The notes beneath the pieces were generated by a model. It did no database searches. It had not been told where the DNA came from and was given only the letters and a program-made list of their open reading frames with translations. This document shows positions 9,365 through 18,875 of a stretch of 64,000 nucleotides of DNA, piece after piece (position 1 is the stretch's first letter; every line of letters begins with the position of its first letter). A program made the position numbers and the translations under genes. Source of the DNA: Ruminococcus sp. (GTDB lineage: Bacteria; Bacillota; Clostridia; Oscillospirales; Ruminococcaceae). Location: the NCBI GenBank assembly GCA_021202895.1, contig JAJQCE010000015.1:101781-165780 (forward strand). Direction: 5' to 3'.

Positions 9365-9405
9365 GCTTTTGTACAACAGTTAAAGCTTTGGTATGTAAAA
9401 AAAAT

Positions 9406-9435
9406 AAGGTTCTCCGAAAATCCCAGAGAGCCTTT
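9406..9435 (-). terminator. Intrinsic terminator of the pseudopilin gene
   Basis: Inverted repeat aaggttctc...gagagcctt with U-tract on the minus strand. Confidence 0.6.
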
Positions 9436-9483
9436 TGCATTTAAAATATTTGATTTAATGAACAATATGCCCTTAATCAACAC

Positions 9484-9996
9484 TTAAGAGCTGTGGCTGT
9501 TAAAGGACTGCCATTTGACGCCAGCTTCGCTTAAATAGTCGTCCCACTCTATTGCATCGGGATACTGACCAAAAATCGCACCGTCCGCACTAGGATCGTT
9601 GTCACCCGACCACTGAACGTAGTAGGAATTATGGTTGTTTATCTCAGCCTCTCCAACCCATACGACACCCGCTGTGATACCATTTTGATTTAGTACTTCT
9701 ATAACAGCCTGCTGAGCTTCAGCAGTCTTGCCTGTGCCTGTTGCAGACTTGGTGCAGTCGATTTCGTCATCTCCAAAATAGCCGATGACCTCATCTTCGT
9801 CAATGCCCTTTGATTCGTTATCAACGATAAAATTACAAACTGCATTGTACGCAGTTTTGGCATTGGAATTTGCAGCCTTTATTCTTGCTTTTTTTACATA
9901 ATTTAACATCGAAGGAACAAGTATCGCCGCAAGCACACCAATTATGGCGATAACGACAACAAGCTCTATCAATGTAAAGCCTTTTTTTGACCTCAT
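9484..9996 (-). CDS. Type II/IV pseudopilin-like protein
   Basis: Prepilin motif KKGFTLIELVVVIAIIGVLAAILVPS. Confidence 0.9.
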   Translation of the reverse strand: MRSKKGFTLIELVVVIAIIGVLAAILVPSMLNYVKKARIKAANSNAKTAYNAVCNFIVDNESKGIDEDEVIGYFGDDEIDCTKSATGTGKTAEAQQAVIEVLNQNGITAGVVWVGEAEINNHNSYYVQWSGDNDPSADGAIFGQYPDAIEWDDYLSEAGVKWQSFNSHSS

Positions 9997-10228
9997 AGAA
10001 AAATACCCCTCTTTGTATTTTGCTATTTGTTTGCCAAATATTCTATTTTGATACTTCTATTATAGAGCATCATTGTGAATATGTCAATAATTTTATAATA
10101 AATTTACAAAATAACTACAAATGTTTGATGAATAAAGGAAATTTATTGCGTAAAAGTCAGCTTTTTTACAATCATCAGAGTATGAAAAGGAGATGCTTGA
10201 GCGTTTCGGCAGGGATAAAAATTTTCTA

Positions 10229-10259
10229 TGAATATTATTTTCCGATAAAGAGAATACTA
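10229..10259 (+). promoter_or_regulatory. Putative sigma-G/F promoter of spoVAC
   Basis: TGAATA-N18-AATACTA versus sigma-G consensus TGAATA-N17/18-CATACTA. Confidence 0.6.
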
Positions 10260-10292
10260 TGAAAAAGCTTAGCGGTGAAAGGAAAAACGAAG

Positions 10293-10733
10293 ATGAATAT
10301 CAGCAAGGACGAATATAACGAAATGGTTGAACCTGCGTCAAAAAACAGCAGGTGGTTTGTAAATTTGATAAAGGCATATATAATAGGCGGTGCAATCTGT
10401 ACGCTTGGAGAGGCACTTTGCAATTGGTATCAAAGCTTGGGAGTGGATGAAAGGAGCGCATCGACATGGTGTTCGGTGACGCTGATAGCGATTTCTGTGA
10501 TACTGACATCGTTCGGACTTTATGAAAAGATAGCCAAGCACGGCGGAGCAGGAACGCTTGTGCCGATTACAGGCTTTGCAAACTCTGTAGCTGCGCCTGC
10601 GATTGAATTTAAAACGGAAGGATACGTTCTGGGAGTGGGAGCAAAGATATTCTCCATTGCAGGACCCGTTATTTTGTATTCTACTTCAGCAGGGGTGCTT
10701 TATGGGATAATCTATTATATTTTTCTGCGGTAA
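10293..10733 (+). CDS. spoVAC: Stage V sporulation protein AC
   Basis: KAYIIGGAICTLGEAL...GAGTLVPITGFANSVAAPAIEFKTEGYVLGVGAKIFSIAGPVILYS. Confidence 0.92.
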   Translation: MNISKDEYNEMVEPASKNSRWFVNLIKAYIIGGAICTLGEALCNWYQSLGVDERSASTWCSVTLIAISVILTSFGLYEKIAKHGGAGTLVPITGFANSVAAPAIEFKTEGYVLGVGAKIFSIAGPVILYSTSAGVLYGIIYYIFLR

Positions 10734-10769
10734 TAAAAAAGCTTACAATATGGGCAGCTGCTTAAATTC

Positions 10770-10803
10770 AACCGTTTCATCAGAGTACGAAACGGTTTTT
10801 TTG
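10770..10803 (+). terminator. Intrinsic terminator
   Basis: aaccgtttcatcagagtacgaaacggttttttt. Confidence 0.8.
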
Positions 10804-10902
10804 TCGGATTTTATTTAAAAAAGTTCCACTAACTATTGAAAAGAAGAAAGAAATGTGGTATAATAAATAGTACAAAATCTTAATCAGCAATTTGTATTGG
10901 AG

Positions 10903-11838
10903 ATGATGCGGTTGAAGAGGTTCTCATTTTCACAATTTATCTTTAATCAAAAAAAGAAAAAAACGGATGAGAAGAAGCTTGTCGTGCCGTCTGATTTGTC
11001 TGCATCTATAGCCGCCGCAAAGGCTGCTGTTTCAGCTCCGCCTGTCTATCTTAAAATAAGCTTTGCGACAGACAGGGGCAATATAAGAGAAACCAACGAG
11101 GATAATTTTTATATAGACGGCAAGTATCGTCACAAGTTTAAGAAAAGTGAAAGCGACTGCTACATAGAGCTTACCGAAACGCCGCATCTGTTCGGGCTTT
11201 TTGACGGTATGGGCGGAGAAGCGTTCGGAGAAACAGCATCTGCGCTTTCGGCTCTTGAGCTTGACAAGCATTCTGATGATATAAAGAACGCTAATATTTC
11301 TGATTTACCGTTTGAAATGAACAGATTTGTAAGAGGTGCGAACGCCGCAATTTGCGACATGATAGCCGACAGAGAATCCTTGCGGGGAGGCAGTACCTTT
11401 ACTGCGCTGTGCGTGAAAAATTTGGTAGCTTATCCGTTTTATCTGGGCGACAGCAGGATTTATCTTTTGGACGAAAACGGATTTTTTCAGATTACCGAGG
11501 ATCAGACGTTTGCAGTGAGAAATATCAAGGCAGGAGTTTACACCAAGGAGGAGGCTGAGGACAGCCCTGACAATCATATGCTTACAGCGTATTTAGGTAT
11601 GGACACTGCCGATTTAGGGCTTGACGCTCAGCCCTGTATGCCTATTCCGCTTAAGGAGGGGACAAAGCTGATGATGTGCAGCGACGGGCTTTCCGATATG
11701 TGCAAAAAGGAGGAGCTGGAGAAAATAATTTCACGCTCATGCGAAAATCCTGCACAAGAGCTTCTTAATGCGGCGCTCAGTAACGGCGGTGTGGATAACA
11801 TTACCTGCATAGTGGTGGAGGCGGTTAATCTGATTTAG
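10903..11838 (+). CDS. PP2C-family Ser/Thr phosphatase (start uncertain; TTG 10912 possible)
   Basis: DRGNIRETNEDNFYIDG; LFDGMGGEAFGE; LMMCSDGLSDM; NGGVDNITCIVV. Confidence 0.9.
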   Translation: MMRLKRFSFSQFIFNQKKKKTDEKKLVVPSDLSASIAAAKAAVSAPPVYLKISFATDRGNIRETNEDNFYIDGKYRHKFKKSESDCYIELTETPHLFGLFDGMGGEAFGETASALSALELDKHSDDIKNANISDLPFEMNRFVRGANAAICDMIADRESLRGGSTFTALCVKNLVAYPFYLGDSRIYLLDENGFFQITEDQTFAVRNIKAGVYTKEEAEDSPDNHMLTAYLGMDTADLGLDAQPCMPIPLKEGTKLMMCSDGLSDMCKKEELEKIISRSCENPAQELLNAALSNGGVDNITCIVVEAVNLI

Positions 11839-11899
11839 GCTTGACGCTCTGTCTTGCAAAATTAGTGATAATGTGGTACAATAGAAAGGGACGTGATTT

Positions 11900-12221
11900 T
11901 TTGAACAGCGAGCTAGTTATGCTGCTTGTAAGGGTTTTGGCGAGAGTTATTGTGATTATGGCTCTTATTGCGCTTTGCTGTCTTGCTACTCCGCGGCTGT
12001 CAAGGTGGATTGACAAAAAGCGAGGTATTACGCAGAGCGATGAGGAGTCAAACGAAGCGGCGGATGATATGCCCGATGTAAGAGGACCATATGATGCCTC
12101 GCACGATGAGGATTACGATTTAAATTACAAAATTTATAATACAGATATATATGGAGTTGATTTTAAACATGGCAAAAAAGGAAAAAAGCAGAATGGTGGA
12201 AGCGATAACACCGATGGATGA
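11900..12221 (+). CDS. Small membrane protein overlapping the proS start
   Basis: TTG start after gaaaggga; single TM; ORF runs about 53 nt into proS in another frame. Confidence 0.5.
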
Positions 12222-13629
12222 GGACTTTGCGAAGTGGTATACCGACATTTGCAAAAAGGCTGAGCTTGTAGAATATACCAGCGTCAAGGGCTGTATGGTT
12301 ATACGTCCTTACGGCTATCGGATCTGGGAGCTTATTCAGGCGGACATGGACGCAAGATTTAAGGCTCTTGGACATGAGAATGTTTGTATGCCGATGTTTA
12401 TTCCCGAAAGTCTGCTCAACAAGGAAAAAGAGCACGTTGAGGGCTTTGCGCCTGAGGTGGCATGGGTTACCCACGGCGGAAATGAAAAGCTTGAGGAGCG
12501 GCTATGCGTCCGTCCAACCTCTGAAACGCTTTTCTGTGAGCATTATGCAAACATAATTCATTCCTACCGTGACCTGCCTAAGCTTTACAACCAGTGGGTA
12601 AGCGTTGTGCGCTGGGAAAAGACTACACGTCCGTTTCTGCGTTCAAGAGAATTTCTCTGGCAGGAGGGGCATACTATTCACGAAACGGCGCAGGAGGCTA
12701 TTGAAGAAACTGAGCGTATGCTTAACGTCTATGCCGATTTCTGTGAGCAGTCGCTTGCCATGCCTGTTGTAAAGGGAAAGAAAACCGAGAGCGACAAATT
12801 CGCAGGCGCAGTGTCAACCTATGCGATTGAAGCACTTATGCACGACGGCAAGGCTTTGCAGGCGGGAACCTCGCACTATTTCGGCGACGGCTTTGCAAAG
12901 GCGTTTGATATACAGTTTACCAACAGAGAAAACAAGCCGCAGTACCCTCATCAGACCTCATGGGGAACGACCACGCGTCTTATCGGCGCAATAATAATGA
13001 CGCACGGCGACGACAGTGGGCTTGTTCTGCCGCCTGCCGTTGCGCCTGTTCAGGTAGTGATTGTTCCGATAGCTTTCCACAAGGAAGGCGTGCTTGAAAA
13101 GGCAAGAGAGCTTTATGACAGACTGAGTGCTGATGGAATAAGAGTTAAGCTTGACGACAGCGACAACTCGCCAGGCTGGAAGTTTGCCGAGTATGAGATG
13201 AGAGGAGTGCCGCTCAGGATTGAAATAGGTCCTAAGGATTTGGAAAATTTACAGTGCGTTGCGGTTATGCGCCACAACCGTGAAAAGAGCTTTGTCAGGC
13301 TTGACGATACGCTGGACGAATTCAGCGAAGCAATTTCTCAGCGTTTAAAGGACGTCCATGATGGGCTGTATCAAAAGGCTCTCAAAAATCGAGAGGAGAA
13401 AACCTACCAGTGTCATACGATGGAGGAAATGACCGCCGTGCTTGAACAAAAGGGCGATGGCTTTATAGAGGCTATGTGGTGCGGCGACGAGGCTTGCGAG
13501 GACAAGGTTAAAGAGGTAACAGGCGCAGGCTCACGCTGTATGCCGTTTGAGCAAAAGCAGCTTGACGACAAGTGCGTATGCTGCGGAAAACCAGCAAAGC
13601 ACATGGTTCTCTGGGGAAAAGCGTATTAA
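12169..13629 (+). CDS. proS: Prolyl-tRNA synthetase, archaeal/eukaryotic type
   Basis: [46 protein letters not shown]-terminal Cys-rich Zn site. Confidence 0.95.
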   Translation: MAKKEKSRMVEAITPMDEDFAKWYTDICKKAELVEYTSVKGCMVIRPYGYRIWELIQADMDARFKALGHENVCMPMFIPESLLNKEKEHVEGFAPEVAWVTHGGNEKLEERLCVRPTSETLFCEHYANIIHSYRDLPKLYNQWVSVVRWEKTTRPFLRSREFLWQEGHTIHETAQEAIEETERMLNVYADFCEQSLAMPVVKGKKTESDKFAGAVSTYAIEALMHDGKALQAGTSHYFGDGFAKAFDIQFTNRENKPQYPHQTSWGTTTRLIGAIIMTHGDDSGLVLPPAVAPVQVVIVPIAFHKEGVLEKARELYDRLSADGIRVKLDDSDNSPGWKFAEYEMRGVPLRIEIGPKDLENLQCVAVMRHNREKSFVRLDDTLDEFSEAISQRLKDVHDGLYQKALKNREEKTYQCHTMEEMTAVLEQKGDGFIEAMWCGDEACEDKVKEVTGAGSRCMPFEQKQLDDKCVCCGKPAKHMVLWGKAY

Positions 13630-13637
13630 AAAATCAA

Positions 13638-13670
13638 GACCGACTGAAAGCAAATTTCAATCGGTCTTTT
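13638..13670. terminator. Bidirectional intrinsic terminator
   Basis: gaccgactgaaagcaaatttcaatcggtctttt between convergent genes. Confidence 0.75.
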
Positions 13671-14613
13671 ATTTGTGATAAATTCCCTGCCAGCTGTTTC
13701 TTCTAGTCAGCTCCTTGTCAATCTCGTTTAGTATGCAGAGCTTTTTTAAGCTCCATTCGGGAGCTATGAGATTTTTTCTGTCACCGTCGCCTGTAAGCCG
13801 TGCTATAATTACATTTTCAGGGAGAAGCTCAAGCTGATCGCAGACAATGGAAACATATTCCTTCCGAGAAAGAAGCTCAAATTTGCCGTTAAGGTACATT
13901 TTCGCAATCGGTGTACCCCGCTCGATAAAAAGCATATGGATTTTAACACAGTGAATCGGCAGATGTGAAATTACACGGGCGGATTCAACCATCATTTCAT
14001 GCGTTTCTGACGGAAGTCCGTTTATAAGGTGAACGCCGATGCCGATGCTTCGCTCACTAAGCAGCTTTACACCTCTTAAAAAATCTTCATAGCTGTGCGC
14101 TCTGTTGCAGAACCTTGCGGTTTTATCATGAACGGTTTGAAGCCCAAGCTCAACCGTGAGATAGGTTTTTTCAGCAAGGCAAGCGAGCATATCCGCACAT
14201 TTTTCGTCAATGCAGTCCGCTCTTGTGGCAATACATAAGCCAACGACATTTTCAAAGCAAAGAGCGCTTTCAAAGGCAAGCCTAAAAGCTTCGGTGTCGC
14301 CGTAGGTGTTTGAGCCTGACTGAAAGTAAGCGATAAACGGTCCGTTTGCGCACTTTGCACCGACAGCCTGCCTGCCAGCTTCCATTCGCTTAAAAAGCTC
14401 GTTCCTGCTGATTCCGTTAAAGCGTCCGAGCGGCAAGGAGCCTGCACTGCAAAAGGCACAGCCGCCCACAGCCTTTTCACCGCACCTGTTCGGACAGCCT
14501 GCGCCTGCGTCAATGCTTATGCGGTAAACCTTTTGACCAAAGCGTTGTTTGAGATAATAATTGTAGGTCTGATAACGCTTGTTGTCAAGTGAATATTTGT
14601 AGGGATTATTCAT
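13669..14613 (-). CDS. TIGR01212-family radical SAM protein (YhcC-like)
   Basis: MNNPYKYSLDNKRYQTYNYYLKQRFGQKVYRISIDAGAGCPNR..GGCAFC. Confidence 0.9.
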   Translation of the reverse strand: MNNPYKYSLDNKRYQTYNYYLKQRFGQKVYRISIDAGAGCPNRCGEKAVGGCAFCSAGSLPLGRFNGISRNELFKRMEAGRQAVGAKCANGPFIAYFQSGSNTYGDTEAFRLAFESALCFENVVGLCIATRADCIDEKCADMLACLAEKTYLTVELGLQTVHDKTARFCNRAHSYEDFLRGVKLLSERSIGIGVHLINGLPSETHEMMVESARVISHLPIHCVKIHMLFIERGTPIAKMYLNGKFELLSRKEYVSIVCDQLELLPENVIIARLTGDGDRKNLIAPEWSLKKLCILNEIDKELTRRNSWQGIYHK

Positions 14614-14623
14614 AGCAGCACTA

Positions 14624-15493
14624 TTACTCTGATTCCTCCGCTTCGGAGGAATCTTCGGCTTGGGCTGTTGTAGTTTCAGTTGTAGTTGTAGTTGTGGTAG
14701 CGGCTGTGGTTGCAGTGGTCGTTGTTGTAGTAGAGGAGGCGGTAGTTGTTGTAGTCGTAGTGGTCGTTTGACTGGTTGTTTGCCCCGTGGTTGTCGTAGT
14801 TGCAGGCGGTATAGTCGTGGTAGTAGTAGCATTAGGAGAAGCAGTGTTTATAGTTGTTTTTTCTGTTTGCTCAGCTTCATCTTCTGATCCAGATGAAGAG
14901 GTGGTCTGTGAAAGCGTGATTCCCGTTATCTTTTTGTTATTTGAGTCATCCTCATCATTTCCGTTCTCATCGTCCTCGTCATCCTCGTCCTCATCATCCT
15001 CGTCCTCATCCTCCGTATCGCTCTGAGAATCGTCAATCGCTGTGTATTCGTTGTCGGTGTCTATGCTGTAGGGATCTTCCTCCTCGTTGGAAATTTCAAT
15101 CAGCTCAAGCTCGTTTCCATAGCCAAAAGCATACTCTATCACTTTTGCGGCATTTTTAAAATAGTCCTGCAAGGGAATTGATTCATTGAATTTTTTTTCA
15201 ACCTTCGCAAGGTAGTTGCCCGAAACAAGAGCCTCCATAGAAAACTCGTTTGAGTTTGTAAAATCCTGATGGTTCGTAAGGGCAATGAAAACCGAGCCGA
15301 AAAATATAATAACCAGTGCGCAGACAAGGATATTTATAACATTAGCATGAGCTTCGGCACTTTCCTTTGAGATAGCGTCAAGTATATCGTCAGCCTTTTC
15401 AGCTTCGTCAGCAGGGTTAGGCTCGTCCTTTACCGATTCAAGAAGCTTTTGAGCTTCGTCAGGCTCTGAAGCTTTTTTGTTTTTCTTAAGCAT
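14624..15493 (-). CDS. Membrane-anchored protein: DHHW-like N-terminal segment, acidic run, poly-Thr C-terminus
   Basis: TM VINILVCALVIIFFGSVFIAL; NEFSMEALVSGNYLAKVEKKFNESIPLQDYFKNAAK; then (DE)n and T-rich tail. Confidence 0.7.
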   Translation of the reverse strand: MLKKNKKASEPDEAQKLLESVKDEPNPADEAEKADDILDAISKESAEAHANVINILVCALVIIFFGSVFIALTNHQDFTNSNEFSMEALVSGNYLAKVEKKFNESIPLQDYFKNAAKVIEYAFGYGNELELIEISNEEEDPYSIDTDNEYTAIDDSQSDTEDEDEDDEDEDDEDDENGNDEDDSNNKKITGITLSQTTSSSGSEDEAEQTEKTTINTASPNATTTTTIPPATTTTTGQTTSQTTTTTTTTTASSTTTTTTATTAATTTTTTTETTTAQAEDSSEAEESE

Positions 15494-15526
15494 ATTTTGT
15501 TCCTTTCGTAAAATTTATTTGCTTTG

Positions 15527-16891
15527 TCAAGCCGCTTCAAGCGTGCTTACCGCAAGAAGAATGTAGCTTGCCGTCAAAATTACAGCCGTGCAGACGGTCT
15601 TAAGCGTTTTTACCGCCGTCATGCTTTTAACCGATTCTTGAGCCTTTTGGTTAAGCTTACTCTGAATCAGACTGCCAAGCGGCGACACCGAAATTAAGGC
15701 GAGCGCAAGCAGCCAGCAGTTGTTTATAATCGTGTATTTGACTGATGTGCTCAGGGCGTAAAGATTGCCTTTTCCGACAAGCTGCAAGAGCCATACCTTC
15801 CATTCGCTAAAGCTTTCAAACGCAAATGGCGAAAAGAGCAGCATTGAAAGTACAAAGGTAAGCGCAAGCTTAAGCAGAGGGTTCAGGCTTTTAATTTTTT
15901 CGCAGCCTATATGGTATTCTATGGCAAGTATCAGACCAATTATTAATCCAAATACAAGCAGATATTTTACATCAGCATAGAATAAGGCGGCAAAGAGCGC
16001 AAGCAGGACAGTTGTAATCTCCGCAAAGCCATAATCGCTCCTGACATCGCTTAAGAACTTAACAAAGCTTGTGTTGTAGCTTTCGACAAGTCCTCCCAGC
16101 ATATTTCCCAAACTTATTCTCCGATAGTTTACGTCAGTGTCAAAGCCGTTCATCAGCGCAATTCCTGTTCCCATGTCTGATAGCCCTGCAAAGGCAAAAT
16201 AGGCGTATCCGAAGAAAGCAATCATTCCTAGCCATGCGCCTGCGAAAGTAGGCTCATCAGCACTTAAGCCTGAAGTGTAAAGCCTTTCAAGAACCGGCAC
16301 GACCATCACAGCTTTCGCTAGCCCTATCGCAAAGCGCGTTATTCCATCGCTGAGCTTTTTTGTGGTAAGCTCTCTATGCCGTATCTGCGGCTCAATGTCG
16401 CCGTAACGCACCAGCGGACCTGCAAGCAGGAACATATACCCTACCGAATAGGTAAACAGGCAGAAGATGTTCTTTTCCGCCTTGATTCTGCCGCTGAAAA
16501 CGTCATAGACGTAGCTGAAATTTTTCAGCGTATAAAATGCCATTCCAACAGGCAAGAGTGCATTCCTGAGGTGAAAAATCCCATCAGAAGCGAAAATCTC
16601 GTTCTTTGTCAGAAGCACAAATAAAAATGCGTTCCAAAGCAAATCGACAATCATGAAAGCCGCCGACTTTGCCGTCTTGACACCACTGCCCTGCACAGCA
16701 TACGCTAAAACGTAGTCGACTGCAATTGACAGCACGACAAGCAGAACGCCAAAGGATCTGCCCCACGCTAAAAAAAGCAGCGATACTATGCACAGTACGA
16801 GATTTTTATATTCCGTTGAACGGTCAAAAAATAGCGCAAGTATTGACAGCGGCAAAATTACCGCAGCGAAAATCAAATTTGAATAGGTCAA
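15527..16891 (-). CDS. MBOAT-family (AlgI-like) membrane protein, apparently lacking catalytic residues
   Basis: TTG start after AAAGGAG; YSNLIFAAVILPL; LLPVGMAFYTLKNFSYVYDVFSGRIKAEKN; LAGPLVRYGDIEPQI; FAFAGLSDMGTGIALMNGFD; no LWHG or RRWH. Confidence 0.75.
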   Translation of the reverse strand: MTYSNLIFAAVILPLSILALFFDRSTEYKNLVLCIVSLLFLAWGRSFGVLLVVLSIAVDYVLAYAVQGSGVKTAKSAAFMIVDLLWNAFLFVLLTKNEIFASDGIFHLRNALLPVGMAFYTLKNFSYVYDVFSGRIKAEKNIFCLFTYSVGYMFLLAGPLVRYGDIEPQIRHRELTTKKLSDGITRFAIGLAKAVMVVPVLERLYTSGLSADEPTFAGAWLGMIAFFGYAYFAFAGLSDMGTGIALMNGFDTDVNYRRISLGNMLGGLVESYNTSFVKFLSDVRSDYGFAEITTVLLALFAALFYADVKYLLVFGLIIGLILAIEYHIGCEKIKSLNPLLKLALTFVLSMLLFSPFAFESFSEWKVWLLQLVGKGNLYALSTSVKYTIINNCWLLALALISVSPLGSLIQSKLNQKAQESVKSMTAVKTLKTVCTAVILTASYILLAVSTLEAA

Positions 16892-17271
16892 TTTTTGTTC
16901 TCCTTTTTTTGGATAAATATATTTTAAATTAACAGCTTTTTTATCGCTGACGAGTGGAAATTGCAAAATTTACAGAAAATTTACAAATGTAAGCTAAAGC
17001 CCTATAATCTATACTATAATTCTATCACATTTCACGGAAATACGCAAGTGAAATTATGAAGAATTTCAAACTTTTATTGAAAATTTAAAAAAACTCTTTG
17101 CAAATTCAAAAAAATGTGTTATAATAGAATTACGAATGTAATGTTATGCAGATGAGAAACATATGTTTCGCGTTGCCAAATCCGCATCAACTGCTCCGCC
17201 TGAAAAAAGGGCAGTGACTTGTGAAAAAATCTATGGAGCAAAATAATATTAACGGAAGGAGTGAGAGGAGT

Positions 17272-18201
17272 ATGGCAAACGTTTTAATAACAGGAGCAAG
17301 CGGCAGTATGGGTCTAGCGCTTACGGAGCTGCTGCTGAGAAAAAAGCATCGTGTTTTTGCGGTAGATGTACGCAAGAACGATTTTGACGGTACGGATCAG
17401 AATTATTCGTTTGTGCAGTGTGAGATAACTGACGCAAACACCGTGACGGATATTATTAACAGCAACCATATAGATACGGTTGTTCATTTAGCGTGTACCG
17501 TTGACAACGACCTTGACCCGATAGTCACCGACACTGAAATCAAGCAGAGCAAGGCGGTTGACAAATATCTTTACGCTGCTGCGGAGAGAGCTGATGTAAA
17601 GAATTTTGTGCTTACAAGCACCACGCATATTTATGGGCTGCAAAAGGGCAGAGAGCCTATAAGAGAAATAACTCCCGAAAAGGGCGCATCTAACTATGTA
17701 GACATGAAACTTGCGTCTGAAAAGGCTATAACTAAGGCTTTCAAGAAAGCGGACACAGTGCCTGTAATTGCAAGAGTTTCGCCTATCTATACAGCGGAGT
17801 TCACAGAGAATCTCCGTGAGCACGTTTATGACAAGAAAGAGGACGTGGCGTACATATTTAAGGATGGCGAATATGGCTATTCCTTCTGCTGTATGTACAA
17901 CTACATTGACTTTATCAGCGGAATTATAGATATTCCGTCTGGAAGATATGAGGGGGTTTACAACGTCTGCGATTCAAGGCAGACTACTGCCAAAGAAATT
18001 TTGGATTTTGAGCGTGAGCATCACAGAATAGGTGCGGTTATTCAGCGCAATCCTCCCGGAGTGGTAAGCTTTAACAAGGGCAAGGGCAAGAGCGATTATC
18101 GCTATTTTGACCCTGCGGCGTCATTTGGAAACTGGAATATAGACAACACCAGAGCCAAGAGAATTTCTACATTCCGTTGGAATCTTTCCAATACAAAGTA
18201 A
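17272..18201 (+). CDS. NAD-dependent epimerase/dehydratase
   Basis: VLITGASGSMGLALTELLL; LTSTTHIYG..; YVDMKLASEKAI. Confidence 0.85.
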   Translation: MANVLITGASGSMGLALTELLLRKKHRVFAVDVRKNDFDGTDQNYSFVQCEITDANTVTDIINSNHIDTVVHLACTVDNDLDPIVTDTEIKQSKAVDKYLYAAAERADVKNFVLTSTTHIYGLQKGREPIREITPEKGASNYVDMKLASEKAITKAFKKADTVPVIARVSPIYTAEFTENLREHVYDKKEDVAYIFKDGEYGYSFCCMYNYIDFISGIIDIPSGRYEGVYNVCDSRQTTAKEILDFEREHHRIGAVIQRNPPGVVSFNKGKGKSDYRYFDPAASFGNWNIDNTRAKRISTFRWNLSNTK

Positions 18202-18223
18202 GCTTAGAGCGGCATTTAAAAAT

Positions 18224-18258
18224 TATCTCCTGTGGATTTTGTCCATAGGAGATTTTTT
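18224..18258 (+). terminator. Intrinsic terminator
   Basis: atctcctgtggattttgtccataggagattttttg. Confidence 0.75.
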
Positions 18259-18303
18259 GTTTGTAAAATTCGCATTTTGCGCCAATCAGTATGCAGGTGA
18301 TTT

Positions 18304-18855
18304 TTAGCTTTCATCTGTTGCTTCCGCCTCCGCTGAAGTCATGGTAATTCCCTGAGCGTCCGCCTGCTCCTGCGCCTTTTCAGCCTCTCTCTTCTGCTTT
18401 GCCTCCTGAAGCGTTTTCTTTATCGAATCAAGCATCTCCTTCGTAAAGGGAAGATTCGTACTCATAGGGTTAATCACAAAGCCTGCCACACTCGGTGTTC
18501 TCTCAGTGAGCGTCGCAAGGTCGGCAAATTTCATCTTTACGCCCTGATAGCCGTTTTCGTTTTTAAGCTTCGCAAGCTCGTCAACATCAGTAAAGGCAGG
18601 GAAAAACGTACCGTTCTTCTCATGCTTTACAAGCATAAATTTAGCCTGCGGTTTGTCCTGAAACTTAAGGTGATTGTCCTTGTCGGCTACAAGCTCAGTG
18701 TTTCTGTTGATAATAGCGGGAACAAGGAATGTAGAGCGCAGCGTCAGATTTATCACCTTGCTCTGTGTCTGTGTGTTAAAATCCGCTCTCATTTCCTTTA
18801 TCGCCTCGAGAAGCTCGTCGTTGCGTACCTCATTTGAATTTTGATTTTCTGCCAT
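18304..18855 (-). CDS. SseB-like domain protein
   Basis: STFLVPAIINRNTELV...FMLVKHEKNGTFFPAFTDVDELAKL. Confidence 0.65.
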   Translation of the reverse strand: MAENQNSNEVRNDELLEAIKEMRADFNTQTQSKVINLTLRSTFLVPAIINRNTELVADKDNHLKFQDKPQAKFMLVKHEKNGTFFPAFTDVDELAKLKNENGYQGVKMKFADLATLTERTPSVAGFVINPMSTNLPFTKEMLDSIKKTLQEAKQKREAEKAQEQADAQGITMTSAEAEATDES

Positions 18856-18875
18856 GATATAAAACTCCTTTATTA

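Noticed and set aside
10020-10262. 80-aa plus-strand ORF upstream of spoVAC
   Set aside because: AT-rich composition, no RBS, and it covers the putative sigma-G promoter; likely non-coding
14660-15026. Ser/Val-rich plus-strand ORFs opposite the Thr-rich gene
   Set aside because: Antisense shadow of the repetitive acg/gtt Thr and acidic codon tracts
17156-17169. Perfect 14-bp palindrome GAAACATATGTTTC upstream of the epimerase
   Set aside because: Isolated AT-rich palindrome; could be an operator but nothing else supports a call
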